Assembly (NCBI GenBank): GCA_046154585.1
Contig: JBJXDX010000090.1
Location: 1-64,000, forward strand
Origin: CADEFX01 sp046154585
GTDB lineage: Bacteria > Pseudomonadota > Alphaproteobacteria > Rhizobiales > Hyphomicrobiaceae
Direction of reading: 5' to 3'
Length of the DNA stretch: 64,000 bases
Position numbers and translations under genes: made by a program. Below, one piece after another: positions 50,227-58,818 of the stretch (position 1 is the stretch's first letter; every line of letters starts with the position of its first letter). The notes beneath the pieces are model-generated. The model was not told where the DNA came from. It worked only from the letters and a program-made list of their open reading frames with translations, and made no database searches.

Positions 50227-50736
50227 ATGATCTTGGGAATGTCGATACCTGCGTTCACGACGCTGCACGTCGTCATCAGTCTCATCGGTATAGCCGCCGG
50301 GCTATTGGTGCTGGCGGGTATGCTGACGTCGAACCGTCTCAGCCTGTGGACGGCAATATTTCTGGTGACGACCGTGCTGACGAGCGTCACCGGGTTCCTG
50401 TTTCCGAGTTCGGGCTTCACGCCTGCGCAGGCGTTCGGCTACCTGTCGCTGCTGATACTGGCGATAGCGCTGGCCGCGCTCTACGTGTTCCACCTCGCAG
50501 GCGCATGGCGCTGGATCTACGTGGCAACGGCCGTGACGGCGCTGTATCTCAACTGCTTCGTGCTGGTCGTGCAGATGTTCCAGAAGCTGCCCACGCTCAA
50601 CGCGCTGGCGCCCAACCAATCGGAGCCGCCGTTCCAGATCGCGCAGGGGTTGCTGCTGCTGGCGTTCATTGTGCTCGGCGTGCTCGCCGCGAGGCAGTTC
50701 CATCCCGACGGCACCGTCGCGCAGATTACGGCTTGA
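50227..50736 (+). CDS. Four- or five-helix membrane protein of unknown function
   Basis: This 169-residue protein is mostly hydrophobic: TTLHVVISLIGIAAGLLVLA, LWTAIFLVTTVLTSVTGFLF, LSLLILAIALAALYVFHLAG, then IYVATAVTALYLNCFVLVVQ and a final helix near LLLLAFIVLGVLAARQF. I start at ATG 50227 after GGGGAAG. I recognise no transporter or enzyme motif; such small integral proteins are common in rhizobia. Confidence 0.8.
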   Translation: MILGMSIPAFTTLHVVISLIGIAAGLLVLAGMLTSNRLSLWTAIFLVTTVLTSVTGFLFPSSGFTPAQAFGYLSLLILAIALAALYVFHLAGAWRWIYVATAVTALYLNCFVLVVQMFQKLPTLNALAPNQSEPPFQIAQGLLLLAFIVLGVLAARQFHPDGTVAQITA

Positions 50737-50742
50737 TCTCGC

Positions 50743-51087
50743 TTACGTCTCGAACAGACCTTTCGATGCGGTGATTTCGAGCACCTGCACGCTCTCGGGC
50801 AACTCGATCAGAAGCTCCGCGTCGCGCTCCAGGTGGTGGATGCGGCGCGGATCGGAGCCAGCGTAGCGGGACATCGCCTCGATATTCTCCCAGTAGGAGA
50901 TTGTGACGAACTCGGTCTCATCGGCGCGATCCTCGCGGAGCTGCTGCACGGCGAGCGCCCGCTGCGCCAGCACTTCGATGCCGGCTTCGTAGAGGTAGGT
51001 GGCGTATTCGTCGGCTTTTGCGCGGGTCGTGCGGCCGCGCCAGATGCGGGCGATGGTCGGTTTCACGCCTGTTTTATCTGCAGCCAT
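50743..51087 (-). CDS. Antibiotic-biosynthesis-monooxygenase-like (ABM) domain protein
   Basis: This 114-residue ferredoxin-like fold protein has IARIWRGRTTRAKADEYATY at the start and EFVTISYWENIEAMSRYAGS in the middle, the pattern of small ABM/dimeric-barrel proteins, ending LLIELPESVQVLEI. AAGGAGG precedes the ATG at 51087. Upstream, at 51165-51183, lies a palindrome like those before the YafY regulator gene. Such ABM genes are often YafY-controlled neighbours; here this is inferred. Confidence 0.82.
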   Translation of the reverse strand: MAADKTGVKPTIARIWRGRTTRAKADEYATYLYEAGIEVLAQRALAVQQLREDRADETEFVTISYWENIEAMSRYAGSDPRRIHHLERDAELLIELPESVQVLEITASKGLFET

Positions 51088-51164
51088 CGTCTCCTCCTTG
51101 CATTCGCGACGGACGATCAACGCGAGCTATGTGGCGCGTTCTCGTCGCAGAGCACAAGGGCCAT

Positions 51165-51183
51165 CCTGACATCGATTGTCAGG
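51165..51183. promoter_or_regulatory. Palindrome CCTGACA-tcgat-TGTCAGG, third copy of the YafY-linked operator-like site
   Basis: CCTGACA (51165-51171) and TGTCAGG (51177-51183) with a 5-nt spacer, followed by AG as in the sites at 48303-48359. It lies between the divergent ABM-like gene (start 51087) and DUF2277 gene (start 51281), so it could control either. Confidence 0.65.
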
Positions 51184-51280
51184 AGCCGGCAGCCGTTCAT
51201 GCCGACATCGCCGCTTCCGTCCGCTCGCTCGAATGCCTAAGTTGGAGACGAACTCTGGCCAAAAGTGGAGGATCACATCC

Positions 51281-51547
51281 ATGTGCCGCAACATCCGCAC
51301 GCTCTTCAACTTCGAGCCGCCCGCCAGCAACGACGAGGTTCGCGCGGCGTCGATCCAGTTCGTGCGCAAGCTTTCGGGTTTCAACGCACCATCGCAGGTC
51401 AACGCCGTGGCGTTCATGCGCGCGGTGGACGAGGTGTCGGCCGCAGCAACGCGGCTGCTCAGCTCGCTTGAGACGAACGCGCCGCCGAAGGACCGGGCGG
51501 TGGAGGCAGAGAAGGCGCGCGCAAGATCGCGGGCGCGGTTCGGGTAG
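51281..51547 (+). CDS. DUF2277 domain-containing protein
   Basis: This 88-residue protein begins MCRNIRTLFNFEPPASNDEV, continues FVRKLSGFNAPSQVNAVAFM and ends with the conserved NAPPKDRAVEAEKARARSRA, matching DUF2277 closely. Function unknown. GTGGAGGATCAC precedes the ATG. It is divergent from the ABM gene and 7 nt before the next gene. Confidence 0.9.
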   Translation: MCRNIRTLFNFEPPASNDEVRAASIQFVRKLSGFNAPSQVNAVAFMRAVDEVSAAATRLLSSLETNAPPKDRAVEAEKARARSRARFG

Positions 51548-51554
51548 CGTCAGG

Positions 51555-51770
51555 ATGGCCGCCGCCCGCAAGCGAGAGACGCATTACCACAAGGACGGCA
51601 GCGTGCGCGCCAAGGGATGGCTGCGGGACGGCGCGCTCGACGGCTACTGGGAGTGGTTCCGCAAGGACGGCACGAAGCTGCGCTCGGGCCATTTCGACAA
51701 GGGCACGCGCGTGGGGGAATGGACGACGTATGACGCGGCGGGCGAGGCGTACAAGGTGACGCGGTTTTGA
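51555..51770 (+). CDS. YwqK/MORN-like repeat protein
   Basis: This 71-residue protein consists of short aromatic-glycine beta repeats: YHKDGSVRAKGWLRDGALDG, YWEWFRKDGTKLRSGHFDKG, TRVGEWTTYDAAG. These are MORN-like units as in the YwqK-type (toxin-antitoxin-annotated) family. No toxin-like partner is evident. It follows DUF2277 by 7 nt and is probably cotranscribed with it. Confidence 0.8.
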   Translation: MAAARKRETHYHKDGSVRAKGWLRDGALDGYWEWFRKDGTKLRSGHFDKGTRVGEWTTYDAAGEAYKVTRF

Positions 51771-51798
51771 GCCCTGGCTCCCGCTGCGACGCTTCTCG

Positions 51799-52041
51799 CT
51801 AATGCTGGTTGTTGCGCGTGTTGTGCGCGATCTCGACCAGCGCGAAGAAGGCGGCCGTCATCAGCAGGGAAAAGAAGAAGCCCGAGGCCGCACCGACGAT
51901 GCCGACCATGGCCGGGTCAACAGGCACACCGTAGGCCGCGCTCTGCATCCCCGCGGCGTATCCGCCAGCGGTTGCGATGAAGATGAACAGCAGTGCCACC
52001 AACTGGGCGATGAAGATGATCGCGCGGCGAATGAACCCCAT
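51799..52041 (-). CDS. Small two-helix membrane protein of unknown function
   Basis: This 80-residue protein has the first membrane helix AIIFIAQLVALLFIFIATAG and the second MVGIVGAASGFFFSLLMTAA then FFALVEIAHNT. I start at ATG 52041 (MGFIRRA), preceded by GGGGGAGAAACC. No known family is recognised. Confidence 0.75.
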   Translation of the reverse strand: MGFIRRAIIFIAQLVALLFIFIATAGGYAAGMQSAAYGVPVDPAMVGIVGAASGFFFSLLMTAAFFALVEIAHNTRNNQH

Positions 52042-52234
52042 AGGTTTCTCCCCCCAAGGTCTGAGCAAAGGCGCGGTAGGTCAGCGGCGCAATGAAACAT
52101 ATGGGGGAGAGGAAGGGTAGGGGCTGGGGTGAGGAAGCGGTGGGGTGTGGTAATTGGGTTGCCCACCAACCTGAACCATTCCCTGATGCCAAGCACAGTT
52201 GGATCACGGTCGGCCAATCCCTAGTCAAGATAGG

Positions 52235-52816
52235 CTATTTCTTTTCGCGAACGTGCGCGTGGACCACGCTCTGGAATTTCTTCACTAGTGAGGCAAGTTG
52301 ATCCAGCGTCAGCGCAATATCAAACGTATCAGCTTGATCACGCATATTGACGTCGTGAAATGAGAATGTGGCCTTTGCGAACAGCTCCTCCTTCTTAGTG
52401 CCATCAGGAAGGAAAAAAATCGGGTGTCCGTGGCCGAGCGAGTTACGCATCCTTCGCACGGCATAACGAATCGTTGGGTTGGCCTCCTTAGGCGACGACA
52501 CCGAGGCACCCTTTAGACCCCAGGCTTCATCGCTGTCCTTAATTTGATCTGCGGGAAGCAGATCAAACCACCCCTCCTTCGCAAACAGAATGCCAACATA
52601 GAGGTAGGCCAGGAGAACGCCCGGATTGAAAGGCATTATCACTCGCGGAGAACCGGTCGCTTTGAGCCACTCATCGTAGAATCGCCCGACAGTGACGTTG
52701 TTTCTCTTGTCACTGAAGATCACGTCGGTGGCAACGCGGAGATAGTCCAGCGAATACATGCAATCAGTGACCATATCCACCGCATCTCGTTCTTGGGCTA
52801 GATCCTTTTTTGGCAT
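52235..52816 (-). CDS. HEPN-like domain protein
   Basis: This 193-residue protein has lower-GC codon use than its neighbours. Residues 121-130 read RRMRNSLGHG, the R-x4-H motif (Arg124, His129) of HEPN RNases. The N-terminal helices (DAVDMVTDCMYSLDYLRVAT) and PFNPGVLLAYLYVGILFAKE fit an all-helical HEPN fold. HEPN proteins are often toxins or defence nucleases, commonly beside an MNT or other antitoxin; none is seen. It may be a solitary or horizontally acquired gene. Function inferred from the motif only. Confidence 0.65.
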   Translation of the reverse strand: MPKKDLAQERDAVDMVTDCMYSLDYLRVATDVIFSDKRNNVTVGRFYDEWLKATGSPRVIMPFNPGVLLAYLYVGILFAKEGWFDLLPADQIKDSDEAWGLKGASVSSPKEANPTIRYAVRRMRNSLGHGHPIFFLPDGTKKEELFAKATFSFHDVNMRDQADTFDIALTLDQLASLVKKFQSVVHAHVREKK

Positions 52817-53410
52817 TTCGCTCTCTCAAACGATCTTGAACTCCGGCGCAAGCGCAGCACCGAACCGCGGACGCAAAAATTACGCAGGCCCTTGTTGTTT
52901 TGCTTCACCCCACAAGCGAGAGTAACACGGGTGTGCGTTGTAAAGGCCGTTGGGCCACCGACTTATCCCCGCACCTCAAGCCCATGCCTATCATCCCCTC
53001 GCCGTCTGCCTGCGACGGGGCGTGGATCGCGATCCGTCCTTTCACGTGGCAGCGGCCGGCGCCTGGAAGGCTGAGCTACGGATGCTCGAGGTCCAGGGGG
53101 CCCGGTACCGACCGCTTGCGGTGACGCGTCAGCAATGGCGCCCATCCGCAGGCTGCCATCACGGCTCAAGGTGCGGCGGCGATGTCCCGAGCGGGCAAAG
53201 CCAAGCACCAAAGCTCGGTCCGGGACAAAAATCGCCGCACGCGGGTGCCGGAAGGCAACCCTGAGGACCGTGAGGTCCAGAGGACATTTATGTCCTCAAG
53301 GAGGCCCGCGCGGGTCTCCTGGGGCGGCGACGCCCCGCGGTTGCGGACGGCATCCGCGTCCCGTCGCACCTTCGCCGCGTGAGCGGCGAGGGAAATATGG
53401 CGCGTGGCCT
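52817..53410. other. Intergenic stretch without a convincing gene
   Basis: Several arginine/proline-rich plus-strand frames occur here, none with a clear ribosome site or recognisable family. The part near the HEPN gene is lower in GC; the remainder is high. I see no RNA gene or operator-like palindrome. Confidence 0.4.
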
Positions 53411-53869
53411 GTGCTCAGAAAGGATACCGACTTGGAAGAGCTGACCGTCGATGTCGCCGTTGCCGAATTTCAGAAGCTGATACGGGCGGAGATGGATCGG
53501 CGGGGCCTCTTGCACACGGAGGCCGCCGCTCCGAAAGAGGAGCCGACGGACCGCGAGGCGTATCGCTGGCGCGTGGCCGAAAGCCTGCTCCGGCGTGCGT
53601 GCGGAGACGATGCGGCGCGCTGCAGCGATCTTCGCTGCCGGCGCCGCGGGGCCTGCCGCAATCTCGCGGGGCTCGCCGCGCGGCGCAGCCGATCCGCGCA
53701 CGGACCGCGCCGCACGCGCCGCCCCGCGAGCGTGGAGGCGTTGCGGCACGCGATGTGGGTGTGGATGACGGCGCTGGCGAACAGCGACGATCCGCGCCGC
53801 GTTCTTGGAGGGGCGTCTGGATCCCGGCCCACTTCCGCTCGGGCAGATGCGCGAGCGGGGCCGGGATGA
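53411..53869 (+). CDS. Hypothetical protein with Cys-Arg-rich segment; C-terminus encoded by a repeat
   Basis: This is an open frame of about 152 residues from GTG 53411. LRKDTDLEELTVDVAVAEFQ then KLIRAEMDRRGLLHTEA look like genuine protein; the middle has CSDLRCRRRGACRNL, and HAMWVWMTALANSDDPRR near the end is also protein-like. The last 15-20 residues (GSRPTSARADARAG) are translated from a palindromic intergenic repeat at 53819-53870, so the original end was probably different. Start choice is weak (GAGGGA far upstream; TTG 53432 possible). Family unknown. Confidence 0.55.
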   Translation: MLRKDTDLEELTVDVAVAEFQKLIRAEMDRRGLLHTEAAAPKEEPTDREAYRWRVAESLLRRACGDDAARCSDLRCRRRGACRNLAGLAARRSRSAHGPRRTRRPASVEALRHAMWVWMTALANSDDPRRVLGGASGSRPTSARADARAGPG

Positions 53870-53870
53870 C
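53819..53870. repeat. Short GGATCCCGG...GGGATGAC palindrome
   Basis: An inverted repeat with ends GGATCCCGGCCC and GGGCCGGGATGAC, related to the GTCATCC/GGATGAC family. It supplies the last codons and the stop of the preceding gene. Confidence 0.6.
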
Positions 53871-53906
53871 GTGGGTGTGTGGGGTGCGCGCGCAACACTC
53901 CCAAAT

Positions 53907-54021
53907 GTCATCGTCGGGCTTGTCCCGACCATCCATCCGTCCACTTGCTCCGCGCCATATGGGGCGATGGATCCTCGCGACCCTCGGAACGAGTCCGAGG
54001 GCAAGCAAGCGCGAGGATGAC
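53907..54021. repeat. GTCATCC/GGATGAC-type intergenic repeat
   Basis: This 115-bp element starts GTCATCGTCGGGCTTGTCCC and ends GCGAGGATGAC, with an internal ATGGATCCTCGCGACC. A further copy follows at 54052. No gene lies within it. Confidence 0.55.
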
Positions 54022-54051
54022 ACTGTTGGTGGCGCCGCTTGCGCCTCCGCT

Positions 54052-54203
54052 GTCATCCCGGCCAAGCTAGGGCCGAGGTGATCGGCAATTGCCGTGGCGC
54101 CAATTCCCGCGCGCGAGCCGGGACCTAGAGTCGAATGCGGCAGCCAGCCGTCGTGTCATCCTGGGTCCCGGGTCTCGCGTCACGGACGCTCGCCCGGGAT
54201 GAC
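54052..54203. repeat. GTCATCC/GGATGAC-type intergenic repeat (close relative of 60513-60658, inverted)
   Basis: This 152-bp element begins GTCATCCCGGCCAAGC and ends CGCCCGGGATGAC. The reverse complement of 60513-60658 aligns with it along its length, including CGCGCGCGAGCCGGGACC in the middle. It lies downstream of thiC. Confidence 0.75.
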
Positions 54204-54244
54204 AGTGGCGGGCGGAGATTGCCAGCGTCGCAGGTTTGCCGCCT

Positions 54245-56116
<1,872 letters not shown>

Positions 56117-56206
56117 TGTTCTCTCCCTAACGAGAACGCCAAGCGGAGGCCGGGCGCGCATCTTTGTTGCACGGCTGATGCGGGATTGCGGTTCAGGGAG
56201 ATACTT

Positions 56207-56306
56207 GCGTCCGTCCCTTCGCCGGCATGACCCGGATCAGGTTCTAAGGGTGGCAGCGCGGTCTCAGCGCCATCTCAGCCGGCTCCTGCCGGCCCCCCTG
56301 GAACGC
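56207..56306 (-). promoter_or_regulatory. TPP riboswitch (THI element)
   Basis: On the minus strand the leader reads GCGTTCCAGGGGGGCC ... GGCTGAGATGGCGCTGAGA ... ACCCTTAGAACCTGATCC then GGGTCATGCCGGCGAAGGGA. The CTGAGA and ACCTGATCCGGGTCATGC segments are the conserved TPP-binding core. It controls thiC on the same strand; P1 can form between GCGTTCC and GGACGC. Confidence 0.95.
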
Positions 56307-56347
56307 TTACAGTGTGCGACGTTCGGCGCCAGCTTGCAAGGGGCGCG

Positions 56348-57049
56348 CTATTCGCCCTCGAGCCGGCCAATACCCCAGAAATCGGTCGTGCTCGCATCCG
56401 CGTCGAAACCCTCAAAAAAATGAGCCGGGTTCGATCTCTGTCGACTTGCATCGCTCTGACAGACGAGGCCGTAGTGATGATCTGTCCATATCGATATGTA
56501 GAGCGTTCCGTCCGGGGCATAAATTTCCCGTGGGCAACCCGCATCCAGCAGCGAATGAATCTCAAATTCTTCAGGATCGATACCGAAACCACCCGTTCCG
56601 AGAGCCTTGTCGTGTCCTAGCGAACGCAAGAACTGCTCAATCGCTATGACCAATGATGGCGAGAAATCGCCTTCATCAGGCAAGCTGATGTCGTGGCAAC
56701 GACAACACTCGAGAAGCTGAGACGTATCTTTCTCGCTAGCTAACTCCGGCAAAATCCGTCTCGATCCAGTAAGCCGCAAAGCGCGATTGATGTGCCGCGG
56801 CGACGGCAGCCCGCTGAGCTTACCCATCTTAGCCCATGAAACTCCGGAGGACGCGCCTTGCAATTTGGCCGCTGTCCGGACGTCGTGCCTCAAATAGGCC
56901 CTATGGTCTTGGTGCGGGTATCCTTCGACACGCACGAACGGATTAAACGCCACGAACACGTGACTGAAGCTTGGCGCGAAGTGAGCCAAGTACGGGACAT
57001 CGTCGTCGCTGGGATATGACACTGGCAAGAAGCGCATTCTTATCCCCAC
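56348..57049 (-). CDS. Hypothetical protein of unknown family
   Basis: This open frame encodes 233 residues (or from Met5: MRFLPVSYPSDDDVPYLAHF). It looks coding: HVFVAFNPFVRVEGYPHQDH, then a middle rich in charged residues, and ends FFEGFDADASTTDFWGIGRL. There is no signal peptide or membrane segment; four Cys occur (CCRCH, AGC, VCQ). GC content seems lower than that of thiC beside it, hinting at transfer. I recognise no domain. Confidence 0.6.
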   Translation of the reverse strand: MGIRMRFLPVSYPSDDDVPYLAHFAPSFSHVFVAFNPFVRVEGYPHQDHRAYLRHDVRTAAKLQGASSGVSWAKMGKLSGLPSPRHINRALRLTGSRRILPELASEKDTSQLLECCRCHDISLPDEGDFSPSLVIAIEQFLRSLGHDKALGTGGFGIDPEEFEIHSLLDAGCPREIYAPDGTLYISIWTDHHYGLVCQSDASRQRSNPAHFFEGFDADASTTDFWGIGRLEGE

Positions 57050-57186
57050 ATGCCGATGGTGGCTTATAGGTAATTACTCTTCGCGCCCGTGTGGAGAAAA
57101 AAAGGGCGCACAAGGCACCCCCTTTGATCTGGCAGAATGCCTGCCCACCCTACTTCTTCTCCGGCCGGCGTGGTCCGCCAGCGAGA

Positions 57187-57330
57187 TTACTCACTGCCCT
57201 TGGATTCGAACGTTTCCTGTGTCCAGGTTTTGCCGTTCGGCCCCTTTTGCAGAGTTGAGAGGTCAGTGAAACCGGTGCCGGCGCATCCGCTGATGATGGC
57301 GGCGATAACCGCTAATATGAACAGTCGCAT
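57187..57330 (-). CDS. Small lipoprotein
   Basis: This 47-residue peptide MRLFILAVIAAIISGCAGTG has a lipobox (ISGC), so Cys16 is a likely lipidated residue after type II signal peptide cleavage. The mature part (about 32 residues) is polar. Such entericidin-sized lipoproteins are common in rhizobia; function unknown. Start is the ATG at 57330. Confidence 0.7.
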   Translation of the reverse strand: MRLFILAVIAAIISGCAGTGFTDLSTLQKGPNGKTWTQETFESKGSE

Positions 57331-57461
57331 TGCATCCTGACTCGCTGATGCACCTCCCGAGTTCCCCGGCGATCCTGATAGCGTTGGAAAGTGGCCTGAA
57401 CATGGAGGAATGCAGGTCATGGGCGCGCGGATTGCCAACGACGTAGCCACGCAAACCACGC

Positions 57462-57489
57462 AAAAAGGGAGAGCTTTGAACTCTCCCTT
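57462..57489 (-). terminator. Intrinsic terminator of the orphan TRAP binding-protein gene
   Basis: On the minus strand AAGGGAGAG and CTCTCCCTT form a 9-bp stem with 7-nt loop TTCAAAG, followed by further T. It lies 31 nt after the stop at 57520. Confidence 0.8.
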
Positions 57490-57519
57490 CTGTCGTTCGC
57501 GCCTGCCGTTCAGCAGCCG

Positions 57520-58623
57520 CTACTTCTTCTCTGGCCAGTAGTGGTTGGCGGCGAAGTCGTAGTTTGGTTGCACGGACCGGCGCGTCGGCACAACCTTGGA
57601 GGCGTACTCGCGCTGGCTCGAATAGACCTTCTTGAAGAAGGGGTTCTTGGCCTCTTCCTCGGCAGCGATCTGGTCCCAGGCTTCGAGCGTCTTTTTCAGG
57701 ATGTCGTCGGGCGTGCGCTCGACGTTGACCTTGTGCTTCTCCTTCATATCCTTCAACGCATCGGCGTTGAGCTTGTTGATGAGGGCGAAGTGCCGGTAGG
57801 TCGACTCCACTGCGGCCGAATCAATGATCTGACGCAGATCCGGTCCCAGCTTGTTGTAGATGTCGCCGTTGATCAGCAGCTCGAGCACCGTCGCTGGCTC
57901 GTGCGTCGACGGCATGTAGAAGTACTTCCAGACCGTGTGGAAACCAATGGCCATGTCTTCCGCCGGACCGACCCACTCGCCGCACTCGATGACGCCACGC
58001 TCCGCTGCCGGGATGATTTCACCACCGGCCATGTTGACGGGCGACAGGCCCGCCTTGGCGTACACTTCGGCCGTGAGGCCCGTCTGGCGGCACTTGCGGC
58101 CCTTCAGGTCTTCCCAGCTCTTCACCGGCTTGGCGAACCAGCCGAGCACTTGATTGTTGACGGCCGTCAGCGGCAACGGAATGACGTTGCGCTTGAGCTC
58201 GACCTGGTACAGCTCCTTCCACAGCTCCAGTCCGCCGCCCTCGTACAACCAGCCCATGAGGTCGACGATATCCATGCCGAAGGGACCGCCGGGAGACGGA
58301 CCGAACAGCGCAGCCGCACGGTTCTTGCCGACCCAGTAGGCCGCAGCGGTGTGGCCACCATCGATGACCTGCTTGTGCACGGCGTCGAGCACCTCGAAGG
58401 CCGGCACCAACGTTCCTGCGGGCGCCACTTCGATTTCGAGGCGGCTGCCCGACATGACCTTCACGCGGTTGGCCCAGAACTCGAAGTTCTTGTAGTTGTA
58501 GCTCGATGCCGGAAAGCTCGCCTGGAAGCGCAGCTTGGTGTTCTGTGCGCTGGCCTCCCCGGCGGCGCCGAACGCAACAAGACCAGCCACCGCCCCGGCG
58601 GCAAGCCAACTTCTCAACTTCAT
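57520..58623 (-). CDS. TRAP transporter substrate-binding protein (TakP-like), orphan
   Basis: This is a 367-residue periplasmic binding protein with signal peptide MKLRSWLAAGAVAGLVAFGA (cleavage near ASAQN). The DctP/TakP-type body has VIDGGHTAAAYWVGKNRAAA, FGPSPGGPFGMDIVDLMGWL, and GRKCRQTGLTAEVYAKAG, with ERGVIECGEWVGPAEDMAIG, as in 2-oxoacid-binding TakP. No DctQ or DctM genes adjoin it, so the partner permease must be elsewhere or use the 36-kb operon. It ends at a strong terminator. Confidence 0.9.
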   Translation of the reverse strand: MKLRSWLAAGAVAGLVAFGAAGEASAQNTKLRFQASFPASSYNYKNFEFWANRVKVMSGSRLEIEVAPAGTLVPAFEVLDAVHKQVIDGGHTAAAYWVGKNRAAALFGPSPGGPFGMDIVDLMGWLYEGGGLELWKELYQVELKRNVIPLPLTAVNNQVLGWFAKPVKSWEDLKGRKCRQTGLTAEVYAKAGLSPVNMAGGEIIPAAERGVIECGEWVGPAEDMAIGFHTVWKYFYMPSTHEPATVLELLINGDIYNKLGPDLRQIIDSAAVESTYRHFALINKLNADALKDMKEKHKVNVERTPDDILKKTLEAWDQIAAEEEAKNPFFKKVYSSQREYASKVVPTRRSVQPNYDFAANHYWPEKK

Positions 58624-58818
58624 GACGTCTTCTCCCGAATGATACGTTTCATGCGAAGCTTCTGTTGCACGAGCTTCGCCGCTGGGATCCTAGCATCCGG
58701 GACTTTGTCCGGTCAAAAGCAACCTTTTGCCGGGGCAGCCTTTTTAGGCTGCTCCCGGACTAATTTGCGGATGCCCGTGCGAAGGCCCAGTTCCGTGCCC
58801 GGGTAGGGGCCGGACCCA

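Noticed and set aside
52892..53382. Short plus-strand frames upstream of the gene at 53411
   Set aside because: Arg/Pro-rich with no ribosome site or family match; insufficient support.
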